Shown here piece by piece: positions 12,815-22,908 of a stretch of DNA of 64,000 nucleotides. Positions within the stretch are counted from its first letter, which is position 1. Every line of letters starts with the position of its first letter. The stretch is from Thermothielavioides terrestris NRRL 8126 (taxonomy: Eukaryota; Ascomycota; Sordariomycetes; Sordariales; Chaetomiaceae): NCBI RefSeq assembly GCF_000226115.1, contig NC_016459.1, positions 1,302,001 through 1,366,000 on the forward strand. Direction: 5' to 3'. The notes beneath the pieces are model-generated. The model was not told the origin of the DNA. It did no database searches and saw nothing but the letters and a program-made list of their open reading frames with translations. The position numbers were made by a program, and so were the translations under genes.

Positions 12815-13024
12815 TACAGTTCAATCCTTGTTTGTTTGTTAGTTTGGTTCTTCGCCCCACTTTTTACCCACTTACTGACAGGGCCCTGCAGCCAACCAAA
12901 AATCGGCCTTTTTACCCACCTGTTCAGCTTCCTGGCTCTGGCACTGCATTCAACAAAACCATCGACCAAACCATCAAAAAAAGCATCACCACCATCAAAG
13001 CCATCAAATCCTTCAAAATCGCCC

Positions 13025-13112
13025 AGGGCAGCCAAATCAGCCAAATCAGCCAGATCAGCCAGGTGGGCAGCCAAATCAGCCAAATCAGCCAAATCAGCCA
13101 GGTGGGCAGTTC
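13025..13112 (+). repeat. AAATCAGCC minisatellite inside the transposon
   Basis: A 9-bp unit of the form AAATCAGCC / AGATCAGCC is repeated in two blocks, each closed by AGGTGGGCAG. The two-block arrangement suggests duplication of a higher-order unit of about 40-50 bp. It sits in the 5' leader of the element just before the TATA-like box. Upstream (12950-13015) there is a looser CCATCAAA repeat. Confidence 0.8.
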
Positions 13113-13146
13113 AACTATAAAAAGGCCCCATTTTCCAGGTTCGAAG

Positions 13147-13270
13147 ATGCCCACCTTCCTGCCCTCCTTCCTGCCCACCTTCTTGCCCACCTTTCTGGCC
13201 CAGCCGGAAGCCTACCTTTCTAGCCCAGCCGGAAGCCCACCTTTCTGGCCCAGCCGGAAGCCCACCGACC
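13147..13270 (+). repeat. Proline-rich tandem repeats (CCTTCCTGCCCACC and CCCAGCCGGAAGCCCACC)
   Basis: Two successive short-period arrays. The first is built from TTCCTGCCCACC-like units; the second from about 23-bp units containing CTGGCCCAGCCGGAAG. The open frame from the ATG at 13147 translates as FLPS/FLPT repeats then SPAGSPPFWPSRKP and ends at TGA 13366-13368. It is out of frame with the transposase and is more likely repeat sequence than a protein. Confidence 0.6.
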
Positions 13271-13364
13271 TGGCCCAGCCGTACGGCACATCGCTGACCT
13301 GCAGGCCATTATACCACGGCAACTGCCAGCCAGTTGGTCCCGGCCGCGATGGGCCGACCCGCTG

Positions 13365-14776
13365 TTGAACGACGACGACGACGAATACGACGAAGACCCT
13401 GATTTCCTGGCCGATGCCGAGGAATTGGAAGAGGTTGAAGAACCCAGCCTTCCTTCAATACCACAGGCCGAAGCCATCCGGGCATTCAACGCGCGCCAGG
13501 CTGCCAAACGTGCCGCAAAGTCCGGCTTACCTAGTAGGTACATCCATTTTCCCTAATTGCCTTGCATTTTCTTAGTTAATCTGGTCTTCCAGATGTTCCT
13601 TCTAAGGAGCCCTCGACAGCCGACCTCCCAGCTTGCCCAAGCTCTGATTCTTCCAACGGCTTCAACCCCCCTCCTTCGCCCTCGCCTTCGCGCTAGCAGA
13701 TCGACCCAGCCAAGCTGTCATTTACCGAGCATCCTTCTTCGACTAGGCCTCCGCAAAAGAACCGATCCACCATATACGAAGAGAGGCTTGTCGTCAAGGC
13801 ATTACGTTTCTACAGCAATATAAGCATCCCGAAGATCGCTAAGGCAATGAACCTTATACAACGTTAGGTCCAATACGCTATCTACGCTCCCAACAACCTA
13901 CAATACACAGTTGCTTATAGCTAGGTGCCAATTGTGCCCTAGGAAGTACAAGATTTGATCCGCAACTTCGTCAACATACCAAGGGCTTCGAAGCGCTTCC
14001 TTCCATAGGAGCAGATACAAAAGATGCGCTCGGTTCTCTCGGCCTACAGTGCTCGTGCCATTCGCTATACGATAGAAGGCCAAGGCGTTGTTCAGACCCT
14101 TCAACCAATGCGATAGCTACTTACGCCAAAGACTCGGCAACTGCGCCTTGCATTTGCCCAACAGTAGGCTCACCTTCGCCCTATTGATTAGGAGCAATAG
14201 ATCTAGTCTAACGAAACCTAGGTCAATGGCCTAGGCTCTAGCTATAAGTTTATCACCATTTTCCTGGGCGAGGATCCTCAAGACTTCGCTATAATACGGC
14301 AGCAGGCCAACGGCTAGATGTTCTAGGGTTGTTTTACAGGAGGGAGGAAAGGCACACATTTGGTATAGGACAAGTCCTAGGGCAAGATCAACTCGGCTAC
14401 CTACTAGAAGCGCATTCTTCCTTTGTTCCACCAATTTTAGGAGCAAAACCCGACCTTCAAGCTCCAATAGGATAACGCTCCAGCTCACTGTTCGAGGTCG
14501 ACCAAGGCGTACATAGTGAAACACTTCCCTAGTACGTATATTGTCACCTGGCCTCCCCACTCTCCAGACCTCAATCCTATCGAACATATATGGATTTGGA
14601 TGAAGCGATGGATCGAACGCAACTATCCTACCCGGCCAACTGGGGAGGCCTTGAAGGAAGCTGTTTTGCGGACATAGGCCGCAGTGCCCTCTGACTATTT
14701 ATTGCAGTTGGTTCATTCGATGCCTAGGCGGCTAGCTTAGGTGATTGAAAATCAGGGGGGGTATACGGGGTACTAA
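13365..14776 (+). pseudogene. Broken Tc1/mariner-type DDE transposase with amber-only stops
   Basis: An acidic first segment (NDDDDEYDEDPDFLADAEE; no ATG found in frame) runs to 13533, then a likely 59-nt intron (13534-13592) and a long second exon to TAA at 14774-14776. The family is shown by DNAPAH, WPPHSPDLNPIEHIW and MKRWIERNYP: the second catalytic Asp (DNAPAH) and the final Glu (NPIEH) are present. The first catalytic position reads SNET where related transposases have SDET. Twenty TAG codons interrupt exon 2 (for example 13694, 13865, 14006, 14165, 14189, 14198, 14204, 14219, 14315, 14324, 14366, 14378, 14405, 14438, 14468, 14675, 14738) with no in-frame TAA or TGA before the terminal TAA. 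Most fall where Trp is expected. The gene cannot make a full product under the standard code. Confidence 0.85.
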
Positions 14777-14918
14777 GATTGACCTGTTTTTCTTCTGTTT
14801 TTCTATAGAGGATTAAGTACCTGTACTGTCTTTGTAATCCATCGTTGATTGGCTTTCACATCCTTGTCGTGATCCACCATAAGTACCAAACTAACGAACA
14901 AACAAGGGGGGAATTGTA

Positions 14919-16379
14919 CCCACTGAGCACTGAGGACTCGCGGAATACACTACGGCGACCCCACGGATTAGGCACAGTTGTACAGTACACCAGTGTACGG
15001 AAGGTACCTGACCTTATGTGCAGAGGTGCCATGGCCTGCCAACGGACAAGAGCGACTGCTGTTCCTTCTCGGCCGCAGGCTTGGATCCGGTTATATTCGG
15101 ACACTCTCCCCTCGTCCAGGAACACCGCAGAACCGCATCTCGGTCCCTGCGGATTCCTGTCTGTGGCAGTCCTCACTCCGCGTTTGACGTTACACTAATC
15201 CGAGGATGAACGACAGGGCCGGCCTCAGCTCTCAGAGAAGAACCCTGGCAAGGCTTGGGCAGGGTATCTTGGCGCTAGCGAATCACGAGGCCGCGCATCA
15301 TGCGGGCGGCCAGGATCCACGCCCTGTCAGGACTCAGCTTCGGTCCCAGACGCAGAATTCACAACCACGCTACCGCAACAGGATCTACTTTCCCAGTGTA
15401 CACAGACACCCGTGATGCTCCGGCCCGTGGAAGTCAGCTCTCGAGCAGTGCACTGAGTTGTGGGAGCGGCTGCTGGGCCATCTGAACCATGCTGGACCCC
15501 TCTACTTCCGTCCAGGCACTTGCGACTTGGGCTCGGCAATTGGAGAAAAGGCAAGGGAAAATTACACTACCTAAGTTACTTGCTGTGTAAATCACGAAAG
15601 CAGCAGCAATGGCGGTCATCCTGGGTCAATCTTCGGTACTGATCGCCGTACCCATATTATCTGCCAACCTGTTCCTGCAATCACACCCCCGCTCTCCTCG
15701 ATACCGTGCATATAACATAACGGGCAGTCAACGTTAACTAGTGTACCCGTCACCTTGTTTTGGGAGCCTGCCGAGTGCAGGAGACTGCCAGTGGCTTGCC
15801 GCTGCTGCTCAATTCACTATGACGGACGCCGGTAACTATACTCTCCTTTTCCTCTCGCCTTCACCTGAAAGTGACCTTTCCCATTCCGCTTTTGGTCGCC
15901 TCAGCACTGAGCTGAGGTGAGTCCTGATTTAATTAACTAGGTCGTTCAGCGTCCAGTCTCTCGCCCAACTCTGGGCCGTTTTAGCCTCGATCGCAGACGT
16001 AAATTCGTGGTGCGTGCGGCGGCGCCTGGCCTCCCGCTGTGTCGGTGCATTACGTCGCGAGCGGGCCGCGGGTTTGCGCTTTCTCGGCCTATGATACGCA
16101 GCGTGACCTCGAGGGAAAAGTGGGAACCGCGCCCAGCCCGGACGGACCAGGGCAAGAGCCGTCGCATTCCTACCTTGCGCCTGTGGGGATGAGAAGGGGC
16201 AAGACTCGAACTGTGCACCAGCTTGGGAACGTCTCCCATCCGATTTGGGTCTGTTTCTCGGGGCGAGGGCTTATCGGCCGTCGTTATCGGTCTTTGGCTT
16301 GCCGCATCGCTCCGTCTGCATCTGCATCGTCCCAGACGGTTTTTGGCAGCGACTGGTCGAACCGCCAACGGCCGCCATC
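14919..16379. other. Intergenic region between the transposon and the Skn7-like gene
   Basis: About 1.46 kb that should include the promoter and 5' UTR of the Skn7-like gene. No gene, tRNA or repeat could be supported. Short open frames on both strands show no family features. Confidence 0.5.
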
Positions 16380-18783
16380 ATGCCGCCCGCCGATAGCGAC
16401 GCGGGCGCCACCCAGGCTGGGAGCAACTCCAGCGACTTTGTGAGCAACCTCCTCCTCCCTCTCACCACCCCGCTTCCCCATCTCCGCGTGTCCGCACGGC
16501 CGTTGAGCACAGCTGACGTGGCAACCCACAGGTGCGCAAATTGTACAAGTACGAATCCCCTTCCCGAGGCCGCGCTTTTCGCGGTCCCCGATAACATGCT
16601 CACCGATGACGTCGCAGGATGCTGGAGGACCCTTCGTACAACTCGGTAGTACGATGGAGCCCCGACGGCGACAGCTTTGTGGTCTTGGAGGTATGCCTGT
16701 GTTTTAGGAGCCCGGCAGCCGTGGCAGCGATGTTGAGGAGATGCTGACTTGTCCGGCCGGCAGAACGAGAAGTTCACCAAAACCATCCTCCCCAAACACT
16801 TCAAGCACAGCAATTTCGCGAGTTTTGTGCGCCAATTGAACAAGTACGACTTCCATAAAGTGAGGCACAATGAGGAGAATGGCGAATCGCCATATGGGCG
16901 AGATGTATGTTGGCCCCTTCCCTTGGTTTCCGCGACTCGCGAGCCACATTGACGGATCCGGACGCCAGGCATGGGAGTTCCGGCATCCTGAGTTCCGCGC
17001 GGACAGGAAAGATAATCTCGACAACATCCGAAGGAAGGCACCGGCCCCCAGGAAACCCCCGCCCGCCGAGGATGCGTTCCCAGCATCGCAGCAGATTATC
17101 GTGCTAAGCGAGTCGCTCACGGCGACTCAACATCAAATCCAAGCTTTGCAAGAACAGTACTATGAGCTCGAGAAGACGAACAGGCTGCTCGTCAGTGAGG
17201 TTCTGAGCCTGCAAAAGATGGTCAGGGCGCAGAGCCAGGCATCCAACGAGCTCATCACCTATTTGAACAACATGGAGGATCAGCGGCGCCACAGTCGCCA
17301 TTCGGCGCAGTCCAGCCATTCCGGTCAGACAGGCGGTCAGTCGGGCGGTCAGAACTTCCACGCGGGCGGGATGGGGTTCTTGCCGGACGGAGCGGACGAA
17401 CCGGCGCCCGAGCTCCGACGAGCCCGGGAGATCCTCAACGGCGTGTCTCCGGATGTGCAGGCGGACAGAGAGCTCGAGAGGCTATCCATGGCATACAACC
17501 AGAACGGATCCCCGGCTGATTCGGCGGGCTCGTCCGTCATGTTCCAGCAGCCCGGCCCTGGAGGGATGCAGCTGGTTCACGACCCGCTGAACGACCCGCG
17601 CCACCTGGTGTATCCCGTGGGACAGACGACGGGCATCGACCCCTTCCACGCTGACCACATCCACAACATTCCGTACAGCCGGCCCCTGAGCAATCCCACT
17701 ATACAGACTGAGGCTCCGTCACAGATCACCCCGCCGCTAAAGGAACAGTTCGGTTCTCTGTGGCGAGGCAAGAAGCCGCACATCTTACTCGTCGAGGACG
17801 ATAAGACGTGCGCGAGGATAGGGTCGAAGTTCCTGACCATGATGGATTGTAGCGTTGACACTGCTGTAAGTGAGGAGAGGCGCGGCCGGGTTTGGTCACG
17901 ACGGTTCACTGATGGGTCTTGTAGCGTGACGGTCTCGAGGCCGTCGAAAAGGTCAACCGAGACGCCGAAAGGTTTGATCTCATCTTCATGGACATCATCA
18001 TGCCCAACCTGGACGGTGTGTCTGCGACGGCGATGATTCGAATGGTCGCCCCTCAAGTCCCCGTGGTTGCCATGACATCGAACATTCGACAGGAGGACAT
18101 CCAAACCTATTTCCAATTTGGTAAGCACTCCTTTCTCCCGCCAGCCGGTTACCTCGTTGTCCCGAATCCCATCTAAACGTCCCCCAGGCATGAACGACGT
18201 CTTGGCGAAACCCTTCACCCGCGACGGCATGATCCGTATCCTCCGAAAGCACCTGACGCGCATGCTAAAGGATCCGCAATCAGCCGGTCTCGTCGGAGAC
18301 GACATGGCCGGGGCAGTGGCGGGCGCCGGACCTGGTCCGCCGGCTTCCAACCAAGGCTACGGCCCAGCCAGCATGGCGATGGGCAACATGGCCGGCAACC
18401 CGCAGGTGAAGTTCGAGCACACGCCGATCCAGTCGCCCTCGACCGCCTCGTCGTGGCACTCCCCGGGGCAGATGCACCAAACGTCGCCCAACCTGGATGG
18501 CGGCGGGTACATGAGCGCCGTCGGCAGCGGGCCGAGCGGGATGGTGCTCACGCCCGGCGCCGCCCAACGCCCGCCTCCGCCGCCACAGCAGCCGCAGCCG
18601 CCGCCGCAGCCGCAGCCGGGGCAATACGCGAACTATTTAACAGCGCAGGTTGCGGCCCCGCAGCCGATGGGCAGGATGCCGGAGAGCCACTTAGGCGGCG
18701 GGCTCGCGGCCGGCGACGATCGGCCCGAAAAGCGGCAGCGGTTATACGGGCCAGGGCCGGGCCAGGGCGGGTATGTACAATGA
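16380..18783 (+). CDS. skn7: Skn7-type transcription factor: HSF DNA-binding domain plus response-regulator receiver
   Basis: A terminal response regulator of the fungal multistep phosphorelay, acting in the nucleus in oxidative and osmotic stress and cell-wall control (RRG-2/SrrA in moulds). Seven exons: 16380-16439, 16532-16548, 16618-16690, 16764-16904, 16969-17865, 17925-18120 and 18188-18783, total 1980 nt (659 aa). The HSF domain is spread over exons 1-5 ([28 protein letters not shown], then [17 protein letters not shown]). A heptad region follows ([26 protein letters not shown]). The receiver has the acidic pair in [10 protein letters not shown], the phospho-acceptor Asp in [13 protein letters not shown], the switch region VVAMTSN and the invariant Lys in VLAKPF. 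The tail is rich in Pro/Gln/Gly. Exon 2 is only 17 nt. All key receiver residues are present. Confidence 0.95.
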
Positions 18784-19720
18784 GCGGACGGGGGCGGGCG
18801 GCGTTCGTTCTTTTGCATCAACGACGACGACGAAGAAGAACAAAAACAACAATCTTTTGTTGTGTTCGCTCGTTCGCAGGTGGGACTTGTTTGTTGTTTC
18901 CGAGGTTGCCATCCCATGTGGGAGGTCAAGGTTCCCCAAAAGAACGGGACTCGCGCGGCGAAGCATAGCTGGACGGGGAGGGTTGAGGCAGGTTGGCATT
19001 CCATCATCGGTGTTGGGGTATCGGTTTGGTCGAGGATATACAGCCGAAACGGCCGGATCAGGGTGCCCGCTTCATCATCAAGCGGAACCGAACTGGGTGG
19101 AAGGAAATTGGATACTGTATATATCATTGCAGCTTGGAAAGGAGAAACTGTTGACTCAAAGTTTGGTGGGCAGGCGCATTGTGGGCGGATGTCGGTGACT
19201 GCGCCTCGTCGTCCTCCTCAATGGCGGGGTGCGACGTCTTCCTACTTGACAGGCAGGTGGAATGATCCGAAAAAGCTGTGGCGTCGAAATGAAAGGGGGG
19301 TGATGGGACGTAAATGTGGGCAAGCAGCAAAGGACAGTCACACCTATTTCTTGCATGACTGATAGTAAGGGAAAGACAGATCGGGTAAGAAATTCACAGG
19401 GGCCAGCCCTATTTTGTCATGAGCGCGAAGAGCTGAACTCCGCACACGAGGGGCAGACAACAGAGTAAAAGGGAACGAGGGCGGAAAGCCATCCCAGAAG
19501 GAGGGAAGGAGAATCAAGTGAAGAAGTGAAAACAGAGTCCAAGATCTGGCGGCTGCGCGATAAAGATATGTACTTTCTGCAAGAAGCGAGCTACACTAAG
19601 ATGACTGCGTCCTGCGCCCCGAACTTTAGTTACACCATGTTACCCAGCCCTGCGGGAAGGGCGGGAAGCAACCCTTGCCCCGTACCTATGGACATGGGCC
19701 ACTGAGTGGTTGGTTATCGT
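18784..19720. other. Intergenic region downstream of the Skn7-like gene
   Basis: About 0.94 kb with the 3' UTR of the Skn7-like gene, running up to the target duplication of the first small repeat element. A purine-rich GACGACGAAGAAGAAC tract lies just after the stop. No gene is supported. Confidence 0.5.
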
Positions 19721-19728
19721 GACATAAC

Positions 19729-20110
19729 GGTAGACGTTAAAGAGGTCCCGCCAAGACTAATTTCGGCCAATTGTCGGCAATGTTTTTATAGCGTTTTTAC
19801 GCAACCCCGATCGCCAAGGCGTTTGCTCTATCGCCAAGGGGTTAGTTCGCTAGGGGTATAGGGGGCGGCGCTAGCCCCCCGCTAGTTAGGATTCGGGTTA
19901 AGGTTAGGATATAGGTCAAGGTTAGGGTACGGGTTATCTCGGTTTTCTTTTCTTTCGATTTGGTTGAGGTTTCACGAAGTTGTTCCTACGAGTCTTTTCG
20001 ATTCTTCGTTGTTGATGTTGCTCGAAGTCGTCGTGGCCTTGGCGATTTGTAAATACTTGTAAGCGGTAGGTTCCGAAATTAGTCTTGGCGGGACCTCTTT
20101 AACGACGACC
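19729..20110 (+). mobile_element. Small non-autonomous DNA element, family A copy 1
   Basis: A 382-bp element with terminal inverted repeats of about 36 bp. Its outer ends are GGTAGACG on the left and the complement of GGTCGTCG on the right, followed inward by TTAAAGAGGTCCCGCC and AAGACTAATTTCGG. It is flanked by a perfect 8-bp direct repeat, GACATAAC (19721-19728 and 20111-20118). The interior has no coding capacity, a GC-rich CTAGCCCCCCGCTAG-like palindrome near 19870, and a run of degenerate TTAGGG-like units at about 19884-19940. Confidence 0.9.
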
Positions 20111-20118
20111 GACATAAC

Positions 20119-21536
20119 TACACTAGAGGAGGTGGGGGGCGGCGCTCCCCTGCCTGCCATGCAGGCAGGGACCGCTGTTTCCCCGTGGGCAAGGAAGAGG
20201 TGAAACAGGAAGGGGTCTAGAACGAGGTCTGGGATGAATAGGGAATAGTGAAGTGACGGGCGCAAACAGAGCGGGTGTGTGTGAGTGAGGTGCGCCCCCA
20301 CATGAAACGCAAAACGCAGATGGGCTTTCCGATCGGGCCGGACCGGTGTGGAGGAGGACGGGTGCGGTTTGCGGAGGGACAGCTCGTGTGCGGTACCCAG
20401 CGGGGGAGGAGGGGAGATGCTGGGATTGGTGAAGCTAGTGTAGTGTATGGAATACTAATCACTGTTGCTACCTCGGAGAACATCATGCAGAGAACTTCCC
20501 TTCCCTACCGTCCGAGCTCGGATGCTTGGCAGTGGTCCAGCCCCAGGGCTCTAGAGACGCTAGTAAGCGTGAGAGCGTTCAGGGACGCTCGGTATCGCGG
20601 GCTCGCATTGCCGGCCGTATCATCTCGCAATGCGATGTGTTAGTTTCGCGAGTCCGATGGTGTCTTACATACCGGGCCATTGTTGACCGCTTTCGTGGCA
20701 GGAAGCCAAGGAAAATCTGACCCCAGTGATCCTTAACTTCCATGATGGGCATGTTCAAAGCAGAGTTCGCTGTATCCGTCTGAGATACCATCATCATCCT
20801 CGGAGATGCTCTCCGCGGGGTCTCTCGGACCCTGTCCTGCACGAACCTGGAAATCCGGAGCGCCGTTGTGCGACAGTGCGACGTGCACACACTAATGTAA
20901 GCTCGGCTTGAAGCCCTGCAGGTGTGTCCCACAACTCACCGTGTCTTCCGTGAGGGCCTGTCGCGTTCTGGCCTGGCTCGGCGCTGGGCTGGGCCCGGAC
21001 TTGCGGGATCTCGCAAGGATTGCGCAGCGCACCTGCTTACCGACGACACCCTGCCCCTTGCTCGCTAACTACACTAGTCATTGCATTCGGAATGGGGTTG
21101 AAAGGATGTTGTGAACGAGATCAGTGACGTATCACAAGAGAGGTGAATATTGTGTTTACACTACGAGAATGTAATAGTTGATCGTGATGCCTTCTGTGGT
21201 CGATTCCATGCTTCCTTGCTGGCTGTCGACGTGAGTTTCTTTCCCCAATCCTTGCGCCAGGCTGCCAACTTGATTGTTGATTGGTCCGATCCTGGTTTGG
21301 TGCTGAAGGTGATGTATCGGAAAGGAGAGCATTTCGGTGATGTGTTCGGTTTCATGTGACCGAGTCGGAATGTTCTGGCCGGGCCTTTCGGTGTGCCGCA
21401 ATATCGAATCGGCTCCAGACTAGCACGTTCACCAACCTGTAAGGGCTGTGATTGGTAGAGAAAGCTGTCTTGTGGGCTTGGCGGGTCAAATCGTGTTGGC
21501 GAAGTACCGATAACACTCGCGACATTACGGATACGG
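20119..21536. other. Intergenic region inside the repeat island
   Basis: About 1.4 kb of unique-looking sequence between two small elements. Open frames such as 20579-20932 (-) show no family features. CpG and GC content drop in places, but no clear mobile-element ends were found. Confidence 0.45.
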
Positions 21537-21550
21537 ACACCTGTTGCCGA

Positions 21551-22024
21551 TCCCATTAGAAAAACAAACCCTTTTCATTAGAAAAACAGCCCCTCTGGGC
21601 GGTCTGTGCGTCCCCCACTAAAATCTTGAAGCGCGTATCGTGACTGGTCGACTGTAATAGCTGAATGTCCCCACAGTATGACCTGCATCGCCTCTTATCG
21701 ATAAGAAAATCCACGTGACCTGCAGCCCACTCTTGACAGGGAGGCGGTCAAGGCAGGCAATATTCCAGTGCTTACTACGACACCCAATTCTATACCCTTT
21801 CGTAGAACAGCACTCCTAGCAGTCATCCTCGGAGTCACAGTTCCCTATCAAATCTATATTTCCAGTTCCTAACACTAGCAGCATCGTCGATTTTCAGCGA
21901 TTCCTGTAGCGACATTGAGCTTAGCTGCAAGGTGATACACGTTGCAAGATTTTGGTGGGGGACGCACAGACCGCCCAGAGGGGTTGTCTTTCTAATGAAA
22001 AGGTTTGTTTTTCTAATGGGGTCG
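21551..22024. mobile_element. Small non-autonomous DNA element B with ~76-bp terminal inverted repeats
   Basis: The left arm (21552-21628) begins CCCATTAGAAAAACAAAC and ends CTAAAATCTTG; the right arm (21945-22021) is its inverted copy, ending CTAATGGGG, with only a few mismatches. Each arm contains the sequence CATTAGAAAAAC twice, about 25 bp apart, and the segment CCTCTGGGCGGTCTGTGCG. The approximately 316-bp centre has no coding capacity. A 12-bp direct repeat with one transition (ACCTGTTGCCGA at 21539-21550, ACCTATTGCCGA at 22025-22036) flanks it and is the probable target duplication, although the exact ends are uncertain by 1-4 bp. It is unrelated in sequence to family A. Confidence 0.82.
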
Positions 22025-22055
22025 ACCTATTGCCGACAGAACCTGGAATCCGGTC

Positions 22056-22460
22056 GCTGGATCTTAAAGAGGTCCCGCCAAGACTAATTTCGGCCAATTG
22101 TCGGCAATGTTTTTACAGCGTCAGTACCCTGCTAAGACCGCCAAGGGGGTTTGCACTATCGCCACGGGTTAGCCACGGGTTAGTTCGCCGGGGGTACGGG
22201 GGGCGGCGTCAGCCCCCCGCTAGTTAGGGTTCGGGTTAATAGTTAGGATTCGGGTTAAGGTTAGGGTACGGGTTAACTTCGTTTTCTTTTTTTTCGATTT
22301 GGTTGAGGTTTCACGAAGTTGTTGCTACGAGTCTTTGCAATTCTTCGTTGTTGATGTTGCTCGAAGTCGTAGCGACCCCGCTCACCCCATAGCGATTTGT
22401 AAATACTTGTAAGCGGTAGGTTCCGAAATTAGTCTTGGCGGGACCTCTTTAAGGATAACC
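22056..22460 (+). mobile_element. Small non-autonomous DNA element, family A copy 2
   Basis: 405 bp, same orientation as copy 1. The outer ends are GCTGGATC and the complement of GGTTATCC, different from copies 1 and 4, followed by the shared TTAAAGAGGTCCCGCC arms. Flanking 8-mers are ATCCGGTC (22048-22055) and ATCTGGTC (22461-22468), a target duplication with one C/T difference. The interior contains telomere-like GTTAGGGTTCGGGTTAA repeats (about 22222-22277) and the GTTGTTGATGTTGCTCGAAG tail shared by the family. Confidence 0.9.
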
Positions 22461-22497
22461 ATCTGGTCCGTCGTTCTAGACACAGGCCAGTTTTAGC

Positions 22498-22899
22498 GCT
22501 GGATCTTAAAGAGGTCCCGCCAAGACTAATTTCGGCCAATTGTCGGCAATGTTTTTACAGCGTCAGTACCCCGCCAAGACCGCCAAGGGGTTTGCACTAT
22601 CGCCACGGGTTAGCCACGGGTTAGTTCGCCGGGGGTACGGGGGGCGGCGCCAGCCCCCCGCTGGTTAGGGTGAGGGTTATAGCTAGGGTGAGGGTCAAGG
22701 TTAGGGTGCGGGTTAACTTCGTTTTCTTTTTTTTCAATTTGGTTGAGGTTTCGCAAAGTTGTTGCTACGAGTCTTTGCAATTCTTCGTTGTTGATGTTGC
22801 TCAAAGTCGTGGCGACCCCGCTCCCTCGCGGCAATTTGTAAATACTTGTAAGCGGTAGGTTCCGAAATTAGTCTTGGCGGGACCTCTTTAAGAATAACC
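22498..22899 (+). mobile_element. Small non-autonomous DNA element, family A copy 3
   Basis: 402 bp, in tandem with copy 2, 37 bp away and in the same orientation. Its ends (GCTGGATC and the complement of GGTTATTC) place it with copy 2. A perfect 9-bp direct repeat, AGTTTTAGC, flanks it (22489-22497 and 22900-22908). Because each of the tandem copies has its own distinct target duplication, the pair arose by two insertions and not by tandem duplication. Confidence 0.9.
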
Positions 22900-22908
22900 A
22901 GTTTTAGC

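Larger units (their letters stand above)
12817..14916 (+). mobile_element. Tc1/mariner-type DNA transposon, degenerate, with intact ends
   Basis: A 2.1-kb element bounded by inverted repeats and a TA duplication. The left end (12817 onward, CAGTTCAATCCTTGTTTG...) matches the reverse complement of the right end (ending 14916) at about 30 of 36 positions, and TA flanks both ends (12815-12816 and 14917-14918). That is the insertion signature of the Tc1/mariner superfamily. Inside are a minisatellite leader, a TATA-like box (about 13114) and a broken transposase gene that reads the same way as the top strand. The ends are better preserved than the coding region, so it could have been mobilised in trans until fairly recently. 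Confidence 0.88.

Noticed and set aside
13021..13112. Regular short repeats considered as a CRISPR array
   Set aside because: The units are contiguous 9-mers without spacers and the genome is eukaryotic.
12763..13368. 201-residue open frame on the + strand with FLP and AQP repeats
   Set aside because: It spans the transposon end and both minisatellites; the repeats explain the absence of stops, and it ends out of frame with the transposase.
16190..16290. Sequence complementary to a GTTCGAGTC box, considered as a tRNA gene on the minus strand
   Set aside because: No A box, acceptor stem or cloverleaf could be formed around it.
19737..20104. TTAA at both ends of the 0.4-kb repeats, suggesting a piggyBac-type target duplication
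   Set aside because: The inverted similarity continues 8 bp beyond TTAA and true direct repeats of 8-9 bp lie outside that, so TTAA is part of the inverted ends.
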